Shown piece after piece: positions 27,516 to 35,828 of a DNA stretch of 64,000 nucleotides; within the stretch, counting starts at the first letter, position 1; each line of letters begins with the position of its first letter. The DNA is taken from contig CAWJYU010000017.1 of the NCBI GenBank assembly GCA_963847235.1, positions 62,001 through 126,000 of the forward strand, read 5' to 3'. The notes below the pieces were generated by a model. That model worked only from the letters and a program-made list of their open reading frames with translations, had not been told where the DNA came from and searched no databases. This DNA is from JACDAN01 sp963847235. Its GTDB lineage: Bacteria; Actinomycetota; Thermoleophilia; Gaiellales; Gaiellaceae. A program made the position numbers and the translations under genes.

Positions 27516-28634
27516 ATGCAGATCGAGGCGAAGCTGCGCGCCTTCGCGGCGATCGCCCGCCGCGGTTCCATCTCGGGTGCAGCGCAGGAGCTGTACATCA
27601 GCCAGCCCGCCGTCTCGAAGCACCTGGCATCCCTGGAAGCCGACGTCGGCAGGTCCCTCGTCGTCCGCGGCCGCGGGGGCGCCACCCTGACGCCGGCCGG
27701 CGAGGTGCTCGCCGACTACGTCCTCCGGGCCGAGGCGCTCCTTGCCAACGCCGAGCGAGCGCTCGCCGCCGGCGCCGACGCCGAGACCGGCACGCTCTCG
27801 ATCGCGGCCTCGGGAATCCCTGGCACGTACGTGCTTCCGGAGCTCCTGGCGCAGTTCCGAGAGCGGTATCCGAAGGTGGAGATCGCATCGGAGGTCACGA
27901 CATCTGCCGGCGCGCTCGAGCTCGTGCGGGCGCACCGCGTCGAACTCGCGGTCGTGGGGGGTCTTGTCGTTCCCCCGGAGCTCGAGAGCGAGCCGCTCCT
28001 CGAGGACGAAGTGGTCCTCATCGGACCGCCTTCTCTCGGGGGCAGACGCCTTCGACGTCGGGACCTGGCCGGTCTCACGTGGCTCTCGCGGGAAGAGGGC
28101 TCGGCGACCCGCGCAGCCGTCGAGACGGCCCGATGGGAGCTCGGTCTCCAGTCTGTTCCGACGCTCGAGCTCCAGTCTTGGGAGGCAGTCAAGCTGGCGG
28201 TCGGCAAGGGCGCCGGGGTTGCAGCGATCAGCCGGCTCGCGCTCGAGGTCGAGCTGGAGAGCGGCAGGTTGGTCGTCCTCGACCTCCCCCGTTGGCGATT
28301 GATCCGCACGATCTCTGTCATCCGCCCGAGAGGGGTGCCGTTAACGCCGCCGGCCGAGCGGTTCCTCGGGCTGTTACGAGACGAGCTCTCCGCTCAGAAC
28401 CCGCCTCCGCCGCCGTCGCCTCCGCCGCCGAAGTCTCCGCCGCCGCCGAAGTCTCCGCCGCCCCCGAAGTCCCCGCCGCCGCCGACGTCTCCCCCGTCGC
28501 CGACGTCTCCCCCGTCGCCCCAATCGCCGCCGCCCGCGAACGTCCCTGCCTCGGCGCTGCCCGGGTCGAGCGCCGAGCCGAGGAACATCCCACCCGCCAG
28601 GCCGAAGAACCCGAACGCCCAGGGCTGGAAGTAG
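27516..28634 (+). CDS. LysR family transcriptional regulator with abnormal Pro-rich C-terminus
   Basis: The winged-helix domain is clear in residues 1-62 (ARRGSISGAAQELYISQPAV, then SKHLASLEADVG), followed by the periplasmic-binding-like effector domain (SIAASGIPGTYVLPELLAQF). Normal LysR length of about 300 aa ends near LLRDELSAQ. Here the frame runs on for about 70 residues of PPPPKS repeats that are antisense to the Gly-rich end of the neighbouring gene. The tail is probably an artefact of a lost stop or frameshift near 28390. Confidence 0.8.
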   Translation: MQIEAKLRAFAAIARRGSISGAAQELYISQPAVSKHLASLEADVGRSLVVRGRGGATLTPAGEVLADYVLRAEALLANAERALAAGADAETGTLSIAASGIPGTYVLPELLAQFRERYPKVEIASEVTTSAGALELVRAHRVELAVVGGLVVPPELESEPLLEDEVVLIGPPSLGGRRLRRRDLAGLTWLSREEGSATRAAVETARWELGLQSVPTLELQSWEAVKLAVGKGAGVAAISRLALEVELESGRLVVLDLPRWRLIRTISVIRPRGVPLTPPAERFLGLLRDELSAQNPPPPPSPPPPKSPPPPKSPPPPKSPPPPTSPPSPTSPPSPQSPPPANVPASALPGSSAEPRNIPPARPKNPNAQGWK

Positions 28635-29671
28635 GCGGGCGCGTCCCAGAGCGGTCTCTGCCGGCCGTTCACCGTGATCTGGCGGGTGTCGGGCTCCTCG
28701 CCGGCGTTCACCCGCCGGGCGTCGGCCTCGCAGGCCGGCACCTTGATCGGGCCGCCGTACGGGGACGTCCAGGTCACGTCCTCAACCGACGTGCCATGCC
28801 GCGGGTCGAAGAAGCACGGAGGACGGGCCTCCGGGAGGGGCTTGCCGGCGAGGTGGGCCTTGGCCGCATCCATCTGGTGGCGCGAGTCGACGAGCGCCGT
28901 GGTGACACGCGCGATGTCCTCGGGCGAGCGGGCCCGGTCGAACGCGTCGTCGGCCCGCTGGTACGCCTCCATTGCGCGGAGGTAGGCGGCTTTCGCTTCG
29001 GGGTGGGCCTCGACCTCCTCGTCCAGTCCGACGACGTCGTCGGCGAGCGCGACGAGATCCTCGCGCGCGACCGCCTTGACCTCGGCGAGCTCGCGTTCGC
29101 GCTGGCGCCTGCGGCGGAGCGCGCGGAAGCCGAGCAACGCGGCGATCGCGCCGCCCACGACCAGGAGCCAGGTCGGGAAGCCGCCGCCGTCCTCCTCACC
29201 GCTCGGCTCGGCCGATCCCGCCCGGGCGTCTCCCACGCGGCGGACGAAGTCGGTCAGGACGGCAGCGACGCCCTCCTCGCTGTTGGCGCGGAACGCGCTC
29301 GTCGCGAGGTTGGCGGCCTGAGCCGCGGCGGGGTCGTTGCTCACCGCTCGAAACTGGTTGCCCACGACGACCGCGTAGACGCCCTGCTCGCCGAGACGGC
29401 GTCCCAGCTCGAGCGCGACTTCCGTGCTCGAGCCGCCGGCCTCGGTGCGTGCAGCCGCAGGCAGGATCGCGATGAAGAGCGGAGCGGCGCCGTTCTCCTC
29501 GATCGCGCCGCGCAGCTCGTCCGCCTCGGCTTCGGTCAGCGCGTCGGTGCCCGGATGGACGTAGACCGGGTCGGAGCGGAGCGCCTCGGCGCCCTGGTCG
29601 AGCACCGGGGACTGCGCCGCCGCGGGCGCGGCCAGGACGAGCGTCACAAGGATGACGAGCGCAACTCTCAA
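28394..29671 (-). CDS. Membrane-anchored TPM-like protein with Gly-Asp-Phe-rich tail
   Basis: 425 aa: a signal peptide (LVILVTLVLAAPAAAQ), an extracytoplasmic domain of about 130 aa resembling TPM/YgcG proteins (GAAPLFIAILPAAARTEAGG), one membrane helix (WLLVVGGAIAALLGF, about 168-182) followed by RRRRQRERE, then a helical cytoplasmic domain and a 40-residue Gly/Asp/Phe tail. A Gly-rich C-terminus is common in this family. Function is unknown; roles in envelope processes are assumed for relatives. Confidence 0.7.
   Translation of the reverse strand: MRVALVILVTLVLAAPAAAQSPVLDQGAEALRSDPVYVHPGTDALTEAEADELRGAIEENGAAPLFIAILPAAARTEAGGSSTEVALELGRRLGEQGVYAVVVGNQFRAVSNDPAAAQAANLATSAFRANSEEGVAAVLTDFVRRVGDARAGSAEPSGEEDGGGFPTWLLVVGGAIAALLGFRALRRRRQRERELAEVKAVAREDLVALADDVVGLDEEVEAHPEAKAAYLRAMEAYQRADDAFDRARSPEDIARVTTALVDSRHQMDAAKAHLAGKPLPEARPPCFFDPRHGTSVEDVTWTSPYGGPIKVPACEADARRVNAGEEPDTRQITVNGRQRPLWDAPAYFQPWAFGFFGLAGGMFLGSALDPGSAEAGTFAGGGDWGDGGDVGDGGDVGGGGDFGGGGDFGGGGDFGGGGDGGGGGF
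28402..28528. repeat. Tandem 18-bp-type low-complexity repeat encoding GGGGDF
   Basis: Imperfect tandem units of CCGCCGCCGAAGTCTCCG type, 18 bp each. On the minus strand they encode GGGGDF three times, then degenerate GDGGDV units, at the C-terminus of the TPM-like protein. On the plus strand they give the proline-rich tail of the LysR frame. Such repeats often differ in copy number between strains. Confidence 0.8.
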
Positions 29672-30637
29672 CTTCGCCAGGCCTCCAGCAGCTCGCGTTC
29701 GCGCTCGGGCTTCATCCCCGCCTCGTCGGTCGTCTCGGCCGCGTCAAGTGTGCCCTGGATCGTGTCCTCGAGCGGCCGGTGCTCGAGGCCTGCCGCCTCG
29801 GCGCGGGAGACGTTGGCTTGGTTCATCCCGACCCATTCTGGATCGGCGAGCCACAGCGGGAGCTCCATCCACTCGCCGACCTCGTGCCGTGTGAGGAAGT
29901 CGTCCGGGATCCAGACCGGGGTCGCATCCGAGCCGGTCACCGACCGCGCCGAGGCGATCAGCTCTCCGCCACGCGACACCCGAGCGCGTCGCGTTGAAGG
30001 CTCCGCCCTCGTCGCGCTCGAGCAGCTCGACCAGCCAGCGGCCGAGATCGCGCACGTCGACGAACTGGACGGTGCGCTCGGGCGGCGCGGGCACGACCAT
30101 CTCGCCGCCGCGCGTAGTCCGGTGCGGCCAGTACGTGAACCGCCCCGTCGGGTCGTGAGGCCCGACGATCAGCCCGGGCCGGACGATCGTCGCCCGGTGG
30201 CCGTAGACCTCCCAGACGGCGTCCTCGCAGAGGGCTTTCAGTGCGCCGTAGTTCTCGTATTCCGGAAGCATCTCGTCGATCGGCTGGTCGCCGAGCTCGG
30301 CCCTCGGCGAGTCCTCGTTCGGGCCCTTGCTGAAGTCGGCATAGACAGAGACGCTGGAGACGAAGAGGTAACGGCCGACCGAGGCCTTCAGCGCCTCGGC
30401 GGACCGCCGGACAACGTGCGGGAAGTAGCCGGACGGATCGACGACCGCGTCCCACTGCCCACCCCCGAGCAGCGAGAGATCCTTGGTCCGGTCGCCGCGG
30501 ATCGTCTCGACCTCCGGGAAGAGGTCCGGGTTGGTCTCGCCGCGGTTGAAGAGGGTGACGTCGTGACCCCCCTCGAGCGCGGACTCGACGGTCGCGCGAC
30601 CGAGGAATTTCGTCCCGCCGAGAACGAGGATCTTCAC
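29668..30637 (-). CDS. NAD-dependent epimerase/dehydratase (one frame break)
   Basis: Extended short-chain dehydrogenase, about 320 aa. The GTG at 30637 begins KILVLGGTKFLGRATVESAL, the NAD-binding GxxxxxG. DAVVDPSGYFPHVV and YLFVSSVSVYAD follow, then YGALKALCEDAV (YxxxK). After GGAFNATR the frame changes near 29985 into a second piece (SRGGELIASARSV... to WMELPLWL) that completes the family's C-terminus. It resembles isoflavone-reductase-like sugar or nucleoside epimerases. Substrate unknown. Confidence 0.82.
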
Positions 30638-30716
30638 CTTCTGGTGAGCCCCCGTAAGGATTCTTTGAAAACGCTCGGGCAAGGCATGGGCTCTCGGTAG
30701 CTTGCCTGTGGAACCC

Positions 30717-31609
30717 ATGGTTGGCGCACTCACAATCATTCTTCTCTTCGCGGCCGCCTGGCTGCTCGCTCGGGCGGCGGCGTTCGTCGCGCTCAAGGTG
30801 CTGGTCTGGAACGACCGGCGCTCGGCCGACCACGACCTCACGAAGGCCGGGAAGATGACCCGTCTCAAGCGGCGCGAGACCCAGGTCTCGATCGTGCGCG
30901 ACGCCATCACGTACCTCGCGTTCGCGGAGCTGCAGTCGTGCTCTCGATCGGCCAGCTGATCGGCGGTGTCGATCGCCTGACGGCAATCGCTGGTGCGTCC
31001 TTCGTCCTCATCCTGGTCGGCTTCGCGGTGCAGCGGGTCCTGATGGACATCATCGCCGGGCTCGCCATGTTCATCGAGCGCTGGTACTCGGTCGGCGACA
31101 CGATCCAGATCCCGATGCACGAGCTGCAGGGCGTCGTCGAGGACTTGTCGCTCCGCCACACCCGCCTGCGGACGCTGGACGGCGAGGTGATCCACATCCA
31201 CAACTCCCAGATCCCCTCGGTTCGGGTGCTCCCGGGCGGCGCGAAGGAGCTGCGGCTCGAGGTCTTCGTGACCGACCAGGAGAAGGGGATCGAGATGGTC
31301 GACTCCGTCGCATCGATCCTGCCCGAGGGCCCGACGACGTTCTTCCGCAAGCCGCGGATCGAGCAGGTCGACGAGCTGTCGGAGAGGCTGTTCCGGATCT
31401 CGGTCCGGGCTTCGGTCGCGCCGGGTCGCGAGTGGCTGGTGGACGGTTTCTTCGCCGACCTGATCCGGGAGCGCGCGGAGGACGGCGTGATCGCGCACGG
31501 GCCGGTGACACTCTCCGTGGACGAGTCGGCCGCGCGGAGCTACGCGCGCTCCTCGGCGATCACACGCCGCAGCGCGGAATTCACGCCAGCTATCCGGCGA
31601 GCTTCCTGA
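30717..31609 (+). CDS. Small-conductance mechanosensitive channel, MscS family (one frame break)
   Basis: Osmotic safety valve. First part (30717-about 30930): a membrane helix ALTIILLFAAAWLLARAAAFVA split after LTIILLFAAAWLLARA, and a basic loop. The second part, in another frame, holds SIGQLIGG, the pore helix DIIAGLAMFIERWYSVGDTI and the beta domain GVVEDLSLRHTRLRTLDGEV typical of MscS. The break is near 30930. The C-terminal stretch overlaps the next, convergent gene by 20 bp. The start could be TTG 30702, GTG 30708 or ATG 30717. Confidence 0.85.
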
Positions 31610-32720
31610 GCTCGTCGAGCAGGCGGTCGACCTCGTCGGCCGTGTTGTAGTGGACGATGCCGACGCGGACCGCGCCGTCGTGCAGACCGAGCCGCTTCAT
31701 CACCTCGACGGCGTAGTAGTCCCCGTCCCAGACGAAGATGCCCCGCTCGCCCAGGTAGGCCGCGACGTCGGTCGGGGAACGGCCGTCCACGTCGAGCGCG
31801 AACGTCGGCACGCGTCCCTCCATCGTCGGAGCTCGCCGTAGAGCATGACGCTCTCTGGGCAACCCGGCCAGGAAGCGTTCGCCGAGCTCGCGCTCGTGGG
31901 CCGTGATCGCATCAAAGCCGATCGACTCGACGTACTCGACGGCGGCGACGAAGCCGGCGAGGAGCTCGTGCTGCGCCGTCCCGGTCTCGTAGCCGGGCGC
32001 CGGGCGCACCTTGTAGGGCCGCCAGCGGTCGAGCAGCTCCCGGCGGGCGAACGCCAGCCCGAGGTGGGGCCCGTAGAACTTGTACGGCGAGCAGAGGAGG
32101 ACGTCGGCGCCGATCGCGGCCACGTCGATCGGCCCGTGCGGCGCGTAGTGGACGGCGTCGACCCAGGCGAGCGCGCCCGTGTCGTGCGCGAGCTCACAGA
32201 TCCCTGCGGCATCGACGAGCGTGCCGAGCGCGTTCGACGCCCAGGGGAAGGCGACGACTCGCGTCCGGTCGGAGAGCTGCTCCTCGAGATCGGAGAGGTC
32301 GTAGTCCGCGAAGCGCACGACGAGGCCGAGGTCGTGCGCGAGCTCGAGCCACGGCGCGACGTTGGCGTCGTGGTCGAGCCGGGTCGTGACGATCTCGTCA
32401 CCCTCGCTCAGCTCGCGGCCCACGGTTCGCGTAAGCATGAAGTTGAGGTTCGTCATGCTCGGCCCCAGGATCACCTCGTTTGCGGAACAGCCGAGGAAGC
32501 GGCCGGCGGTCTCGTGCGCCGACTCCACGAGCTCGCCGGTCCGGCGGCTCGTTTCGAACTGACCCCCGACGTTGGCGTTCGACTCCCGGAGGTAGCCGGC
32601 GATCGCGTCGATCACCTCGTCCGGCACCTGTGTCCCGGCCGGGCCGTCGAAGAACGTGTACGGCCGGCTGAGCGCCGAAAAGCGCGCGCGGACCGCCTCG
32701 ACGTCGAGCCCTACTCGCAC
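31590..32720 (-). CDS. Class V aminotransferase / cysteine desulfurase-like PLP enzyme
   Basis: 376 aa. Fold-type I PLP enzyme of the SufS/Csd group: VILGPSMTNLNFMLTR, DAVHYAPHGPIDV and the lysine in CSPYKFYGPHLG that binds PLP. C-terminal domain ends DEVDRLLDELRKLAG. Near 31825-31860 a stretch of about 10 residues (RERHALRRA) is nonsense while the neighbouring frame reads ESVMLYGE, so two compensating indels are likely. No sulfur-acceptor partner is adjacent; desulfurase versus aminotransferase cannot be settled. Confidence 0.85.
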   Translation of the reverse strand: MRVGLDVEAVRARFSALSRPYTFFDGPAGTQVPDEVIDAIAGYLRESNANVGGQFETSRRTGELVESAHETAGRFLGCSANEVILGPSMTNLNFMLTRTVGRELSEGDEIVTTRLDHDANVAPWLELAHDLGLVVRFADYDLSDLEEQLSDRTRVVAFPWASNALGTLVDAAGICELAHDTGALAWVDAVHYAPHGPIDVAAIGADVLLCSPYKFYGPHLGLAFARRELLDRWRPYKVRPAPGYETGTAQHELLAGFVAAVEYVESIGFDAITAHERELGERFLAGLPRERHALRRAPTMEGRVPTFALDVDGRSPTDVAAYLGERGIFVWDGDYYAVEVMKRLGLHDGAVRVGIVHYNTADEVDRLLDELRKLAG

Positions 32721-33475
32721 GTGCTCAACGCCCGGCCGTAGAAGTCGAGGTACTCGTCCACGTGCTCCCGCCAGTAGGCGGTCGAGTGCTCGCCGGGCGG
32801 GGTCTTGGCCGGAGCGTCGACCAGCGCGCCGAGACGGACGGTGGTGTTCCGGAAGCTGTCCTCGCTACCGACGTCGAGCCACACCTGAGCCCCGCGGAAC
32901 AGGGCGGGATGCGCCTGCGCGAGCTCCAGCACGTCGTGGCGCTCGAAGTCCTCGGCGTCGTCGAAGGCTCCCTCGGGTGTCTGCCCGCCGCCTTCCCAGA
33001 GAGCGGGGGAGTGGGCGCCGACGGCGCAGAAGCGGCGCTGGCGCGCAAGATCGAGAGCGCCGAAGCCGCCCATCGAGAAGCCGCCGATCGCCTCCTTCCG
33101 CGGGTCGGAGTGCAGACGCTCCCGCGCCGCCGGGATCGCCTCCTCCAGGATGTGCGTGCCCCAGTCGAAGTCCTCCCGGTCGTGGTAGTAGCTGTGGTCG
33201 CCGCCGTCGACGAGCAGGACCGCGGGCGCGTTCGCCCCCATGGCCTCGAGCGAGTCGACGAGCTCCGGCCAGAGGAGCTCGCTCGGCGTGCCTCCCCGCT
33301 CGTGCAAGAGGACGAGCAGCGGCGCCCCGTCGCGGCCGCCGGCGACCACGCGGTGCTGGCGCGCGCCCAGGACGAGCGGCTCCCCGATCGCGGCCGAGCC
33401 CTCGCCGCCCCGGAACCAGGAGTACGCGATGGCACCGACAGCGATGAGGATTCCCGTCAGGAGGATCCACTTCAC
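32711..33475 (-). CDS. Alpha/beta hydrolase, esterase-like, membrane-anchored
   Basis: 254 aa with an N-terminal anchor or signal (WILLTGILIAVGAIAYSWF). The hydrolase core has the oxyanion strand LLVLLHERGG and the nucleophile elbow GGFSMGGFGA; the Asp is likely in DVGSEDSF and the His in GEHSTAYWREH. It resembles putative esterases of the EsteraseD/PHB-depolymerase fold. The substrate is unknown. It overlaps the upstream OsmC gene by 4 bp and the aminotransferase by 10 bp. Confidence 0.82.
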   Translation of the reverse strand: MKWILLTGILIAVGAIAYSWFRGGEGSAAIGEPLVLGARQHRVVAGGRDGAPLLVLLHERGGTPSELLWPELVDSLEAMGANAPAVLLVDGGDHSYYHDREDFDWGTHILEEAIPAARERLHSDPRKEAIGGFSMGGFGALDLARQRRFCAVGAHSPALWEGGGQTPEGAFDDAEDFERHDVLELAQAHPALFRGAQVWLDVGSEDSFRNTTVRLGALVDAPAKTPPGEHSTAYWREHVDEYLDFYGRALSTCE

Positions 33476-33879
33476 AGATCGCGGCCGTTGACGCGCCAGC
33501 TGTACTTCGGCGCCGGGTCAAGGGAGGCGCCGATGAAGCAGCCCCACTCTGCGCTCTGGAGCAGGCTGCGGAGCTCGTCGTCCGCGAGCTCGCCGGTGAG
33601 CTGGACGTCGAGCTTGCACTCGAAGCTGACGAACCCGTATCGCTCCTCGTCTTCACGGCGGGTCACCGTCCCGGACGCGTAGGCCGACGCGCTGGTCTCG
33701 ACGTTCTTCTGCCGTGCGAAGTGCTCGAGGCTCGAGATCGAGCACCGAGCGAGTGCCGTCAGCAGCAGATGCTCGGAACTGACGTCGCCTTCGATCGTGA
33801 CCGGCTGTCCGTCCGCGGCCAGGCTTCCGTCCTCGCCCAGCGAGATCCAGTAGTCGAAATGTTTCGCACGGAGTGCCAC
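33472..33879 (-). CDS. OsmC/Ohr family protein
   Basis: 135 aa. The fold is typical of OsmC, with the motif SSEHLLLTALARCSISSLEHFA at about residues 34-55, the cysteine (C46) in the conserved helix and a second, C-terminal cysteine (WGCFIGASL). OsmC/Ohr proteins reduce organic hydroperoxides through two cysteines. Here the spacing is close to that pattern, so peroxidase activity is plausible but not certain. Confidence 0.82.
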   Translation of the reverse strand: MALRAKHFDYWISLGEDGSLAADGQPVTIEGDVSSEHLLLTALARCSISSLEHFARQKNVETSASAYASGTVTRREDEERYGFVSFECKLDVQLTGELADDELRSLLQSAEWGCFIGASLDPAPKYSWRVNGRDL

Positions 33880-33907
33880 CGTCCGGTGGGCAATTTACGG
33901 TCAGATC

Positions 33908-34102
33908 GTGCGATTGCGCGTGTTGAACGAAGCAGAGTGCTACGCCCGCTGCTACGGGTTCCACGAGGAGGCCGTCCAGATGATCGAGCTGCGGCCGCGC
34001 CGGTCGCGCTATGAAACGACGCTCAGTGGCGAAGACATCAGGCGACTCTTCGAGGTCCGGCTCGACGCGCGTGAGCCGGAGCTCGAGCTCGAAGCCGCCT
34101 AG
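33908..34102 (+). CDS. Small hypothetical protein
   Basis: 64 aa, GTG start. It begins RLRVLNEAECYARCYG (two cysteines, C-x3-C) and ends in an acidic stretch. The composition is soluble and helical. The pattern of a conserved small protein with AECYARCYG suggests a real gene rather than a chance frame, but no function is recognised. It is divergent from OsmC (28 bp) and convergent with the next gene. Confidence 0.5.
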   Translation: MRLRVLNEAECYARCYGFHEEAVQMIELRPRRSRYETTLSGEDIRRLFEVRLDAREPELELEAA

Positions 34103-34105
34103 GGG

Positions 34106-34375
34106 CTACGACTCGATGTACACCGTCAGGGGTTGGACGACGCCGTGCGCTTCCATCCGCGCTACGACCTCAGCGGGCGGCGCTGCCAGCATCGACGTCA
34201 TCGCATCGATGTCGGCAACGTCGGCGCAGATAGCGATGTTGTTACTTCCGTCCTGCGCGACGTAGTCGATCACGTTGCTGCCGGTTCCCGACTCGAGGGC
34301 CGCGGCGCGTTCCGACTTGCCTTGCAGCCAGCGGTCGATGTCCTGGACGGCGTGGGTGATGACGACCTTCGGCAT
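34106..34375 (-). CDS. Small hypothetical protein, ferredoxin-like alpha/beta fold
   Basis: 89 aa, starting PKVVITHAVQDIDRWLQGKSER and ending GVVQPLTVYIES, with alternating strands and helices as in dimeric alpha-beta barrel proteins. No catalytic motif. Standalone; 100 bp separate it from the upstream glycosylase fusion. No function is recognised. Confidence 0.6.
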   Translation of the reverse strand: MPKVVITHAVQDIDRWLQGKSERAAALESGTGSNVIDYVAQDGSNNIAICADVADIDAMTSMLAAPPAEVVARMEAHGVVQPLTVYIES

Positions 34376-34475
34376 GTCGACTCCCTTCGGCGGCGAGTAG
34401 CGGTCTGGGTCGCCGACCCTACAGGCAGCGGTTATCGTCGCGACCAGGTGCGCCGCCCCTCCGTACGATCAGGAG

Positions 34476-35447
34476 ATGGACGCCGTCGCCGAGAGCCCGG
34501 TCCCGGACGTTCTAGCGCCTGGCCTCCGCGTCGTATTCTGTGGGATCAACCCGGGACGCTGGTCCGATGCGGCCGGTGCGCACTTCGCGAACCCGCGGAA
34601 CGACTTCTGGCGGCTGCTCCATGACGCCCGCTTCACCCCGCGCCTGTACGCGCCGGAGGAACAGCACGACCTGCCGGCACTCGGCCTCGGGCTGACGAAC
34701 GCCGCTTACCGGACGACGCGGGGCTCGGGCGACCTGCGGCGAGCGGACTTCGAGCGCTCTGCGGAGCGGTTGGAGGGCCTCGCACGGAAGCTCCGCCCGG
34801 CGTGGATCGCGTTTGTCGGCAAGGAGGCCTACCGCGGTCCCTTCAACGAGCGGTCGGAGCTGGGCGTCCAGGAGAGCGCGTTGGCCGACACGCGGCTGTT
34901 CGTCCTCCCGTCGACGTCACCGGCCAATGCCGCAGTGCCGTATGTCGAGCGGCTGCGCTGGTTCGATGAGCTCGCCGGCCGGTCGAGCGGGAAACCGCTT
35001 CGCGAAGCGGCCCGAGCGCTCGTCTTCGACCCAGCCGGCCGTGCGCTGCTCGTCCGGTTCGAGTTTCCCGATAGGACCGTGTGGGCGACGCCCGGTGGCG
35101 GCATCGAGCTCGACGAGAGCCCTGAGGAGACGGTCGCGCGCGAGCTGCGCGAGGAGGCTGCGTTCGACTTCGAGCTAGGCCCGTTGATCTGGACGCGAAC
35201 CCATTGGTGGGACGAAGGGCCGTACAGCGGCCAGCACGAGCGGATCTTCCTGGCGCGCGCAGCGGGCGAGGATCCGCAGCCGACACCCGCCGAACTCAGC
35301 GGTCCGTGGATGAAGGAGATTCGGTGGTGGACGCGCGAGGAGATCGACGCCCACGACGGACTGTTCGGGCCGCGCCGTTTAAAAGAGCTCCTCCGGGATC
35401 TCGACGAGCACGGTCCGCCCGACCAGCCGGTCGACGTCGGCGTCTAG
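34476..35447 (+). CDS. Fusion of Mug-type uracil/thymine DNA glycosylase and Nudix hydrolase
   Basis: 323 aa, two complete domains in one frame. Residues 1-165: Mug/TDG glycosylase with FCGINPGRWSDAAGAHFANP (catalytic Asn in GINPG) and VLPSTSPANAA. Residues about 175-315: Nudix hydrolase with GGGIELDESPEETVARELRE and then EAAF, a Nudix box in which the usual Gly after REEx is Ala. The first domain excises mismatched U/T; the second hydrolyses nucleoside-diphosphate derivatives. It ends in a 4-bp overlap with the next, convergent gene. Confidence 0.85.
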   Translation: MDAVAESPVPDVLAPGLRVVFCGINPGRWSDAAGAHFANPRNDFWRLLHDARFTPRLYAPEEQHDLPALGLGLTNAAYRTTRGSGDLRRADFERSAERLEGLARKLRPAWIAFVGKEAYRGPFNERSELGVQESALADTRLFVLPSTSPANAAVPYVERLRWFDELAGRSSGKPLREAARALVFDPAGRALLVRFEFPDRTVWATPGGGIELDESPEETVARELREEAAFDFELGPLIWTRTHWWDEGPYSGQHERIFLARAAGEDPQPTPAELSGPWMKEIRWWTREEIDAHDGLFGPRRLKELLRDLDEHGPPDQPVDVGV

Positions 35448-35638
35448 CGGTTCTTGACCGCGCGGCGGATCGAGCGGGCGATGTAGAGCGCCGACTTGAG
35501 GAAGAAGAGCGCGCCGATGATCGCGCGCACCTGGCTCGCGGTCAGCGGCGTCCGCTTGCTGACCGGCTTCTCGATCCTCTGAGCGAAGCGCTGGCGCCAG
35601 CCGATGAGCGGCGCTTGGAGTGTCTGGGTCTTGTTCAT
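35444..35638 (-). CDS. Small basic hypothetical protein
   Basis: 64 aa, strongly basic, with one weak hydrophobic stretch (AIIGALFFLKSALYIA, about residues 40-55) that could be a membrane or amphipathic helix. No known domain. The start is followed by PLIGWRQRFAQRIEKPV. Its stop overlaps the stop of the glycosylase fusion. Confidence 0.45.
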   Translation of the reverse strand: MNKTQTLQAPLIGWRQRFAQRIEKPVSKRTPLTASQVRAIIGALFFLKSALYIARSIRRAVKNR

Positions 35639-35674
35639 GCCGCTCGCCTACCCGCTCGGGGCGCGAACCGAACC

Positions 35675-35687
35675 GGGGTCAGACCCC
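35675..35687 (+). repeat. Palindromic repeat family 2 (GGGGTCAGACCCC), copy a
   Basis: Perfect 13-bp palindrome in the 190-bp gap between the small basic gene and nadE. Flanked by AACC on the left and GTCGCGGG on the right. A second copy lies 125 bp away with similar flanks in inverse orientation. Confidence 0.75.
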
Positions 35688-35799
35688 GTCGCGGGTTCGT
35701 GACGATCTGTCCACATTTCCGACTTGTCCGCCTGGAACCCATGCGGATCTGTGGACGAAGGGACTCGCTTTCGTCGCGCTTCTTTCCCTTTCTCGTGTC

Positions 35800-35812
35800 G
35801 GGGTCTGACCCC
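35800..35812 (-). repeat. Palindromic repeat family 2, copy b
   Basis: GGGGTCTGACCCC, the reverse complement of copy a, followed by ATCGGGTT. It lies just downstream of the nadE stop. The pair forms an inverted arrangement around about 110 bp, as in REP/BIME-type intergenic elements. No other feature was seen in this gap. Confidence 0.75.
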
Positions 35813-35828
35813 ATCGGGTTTTCGTGTG

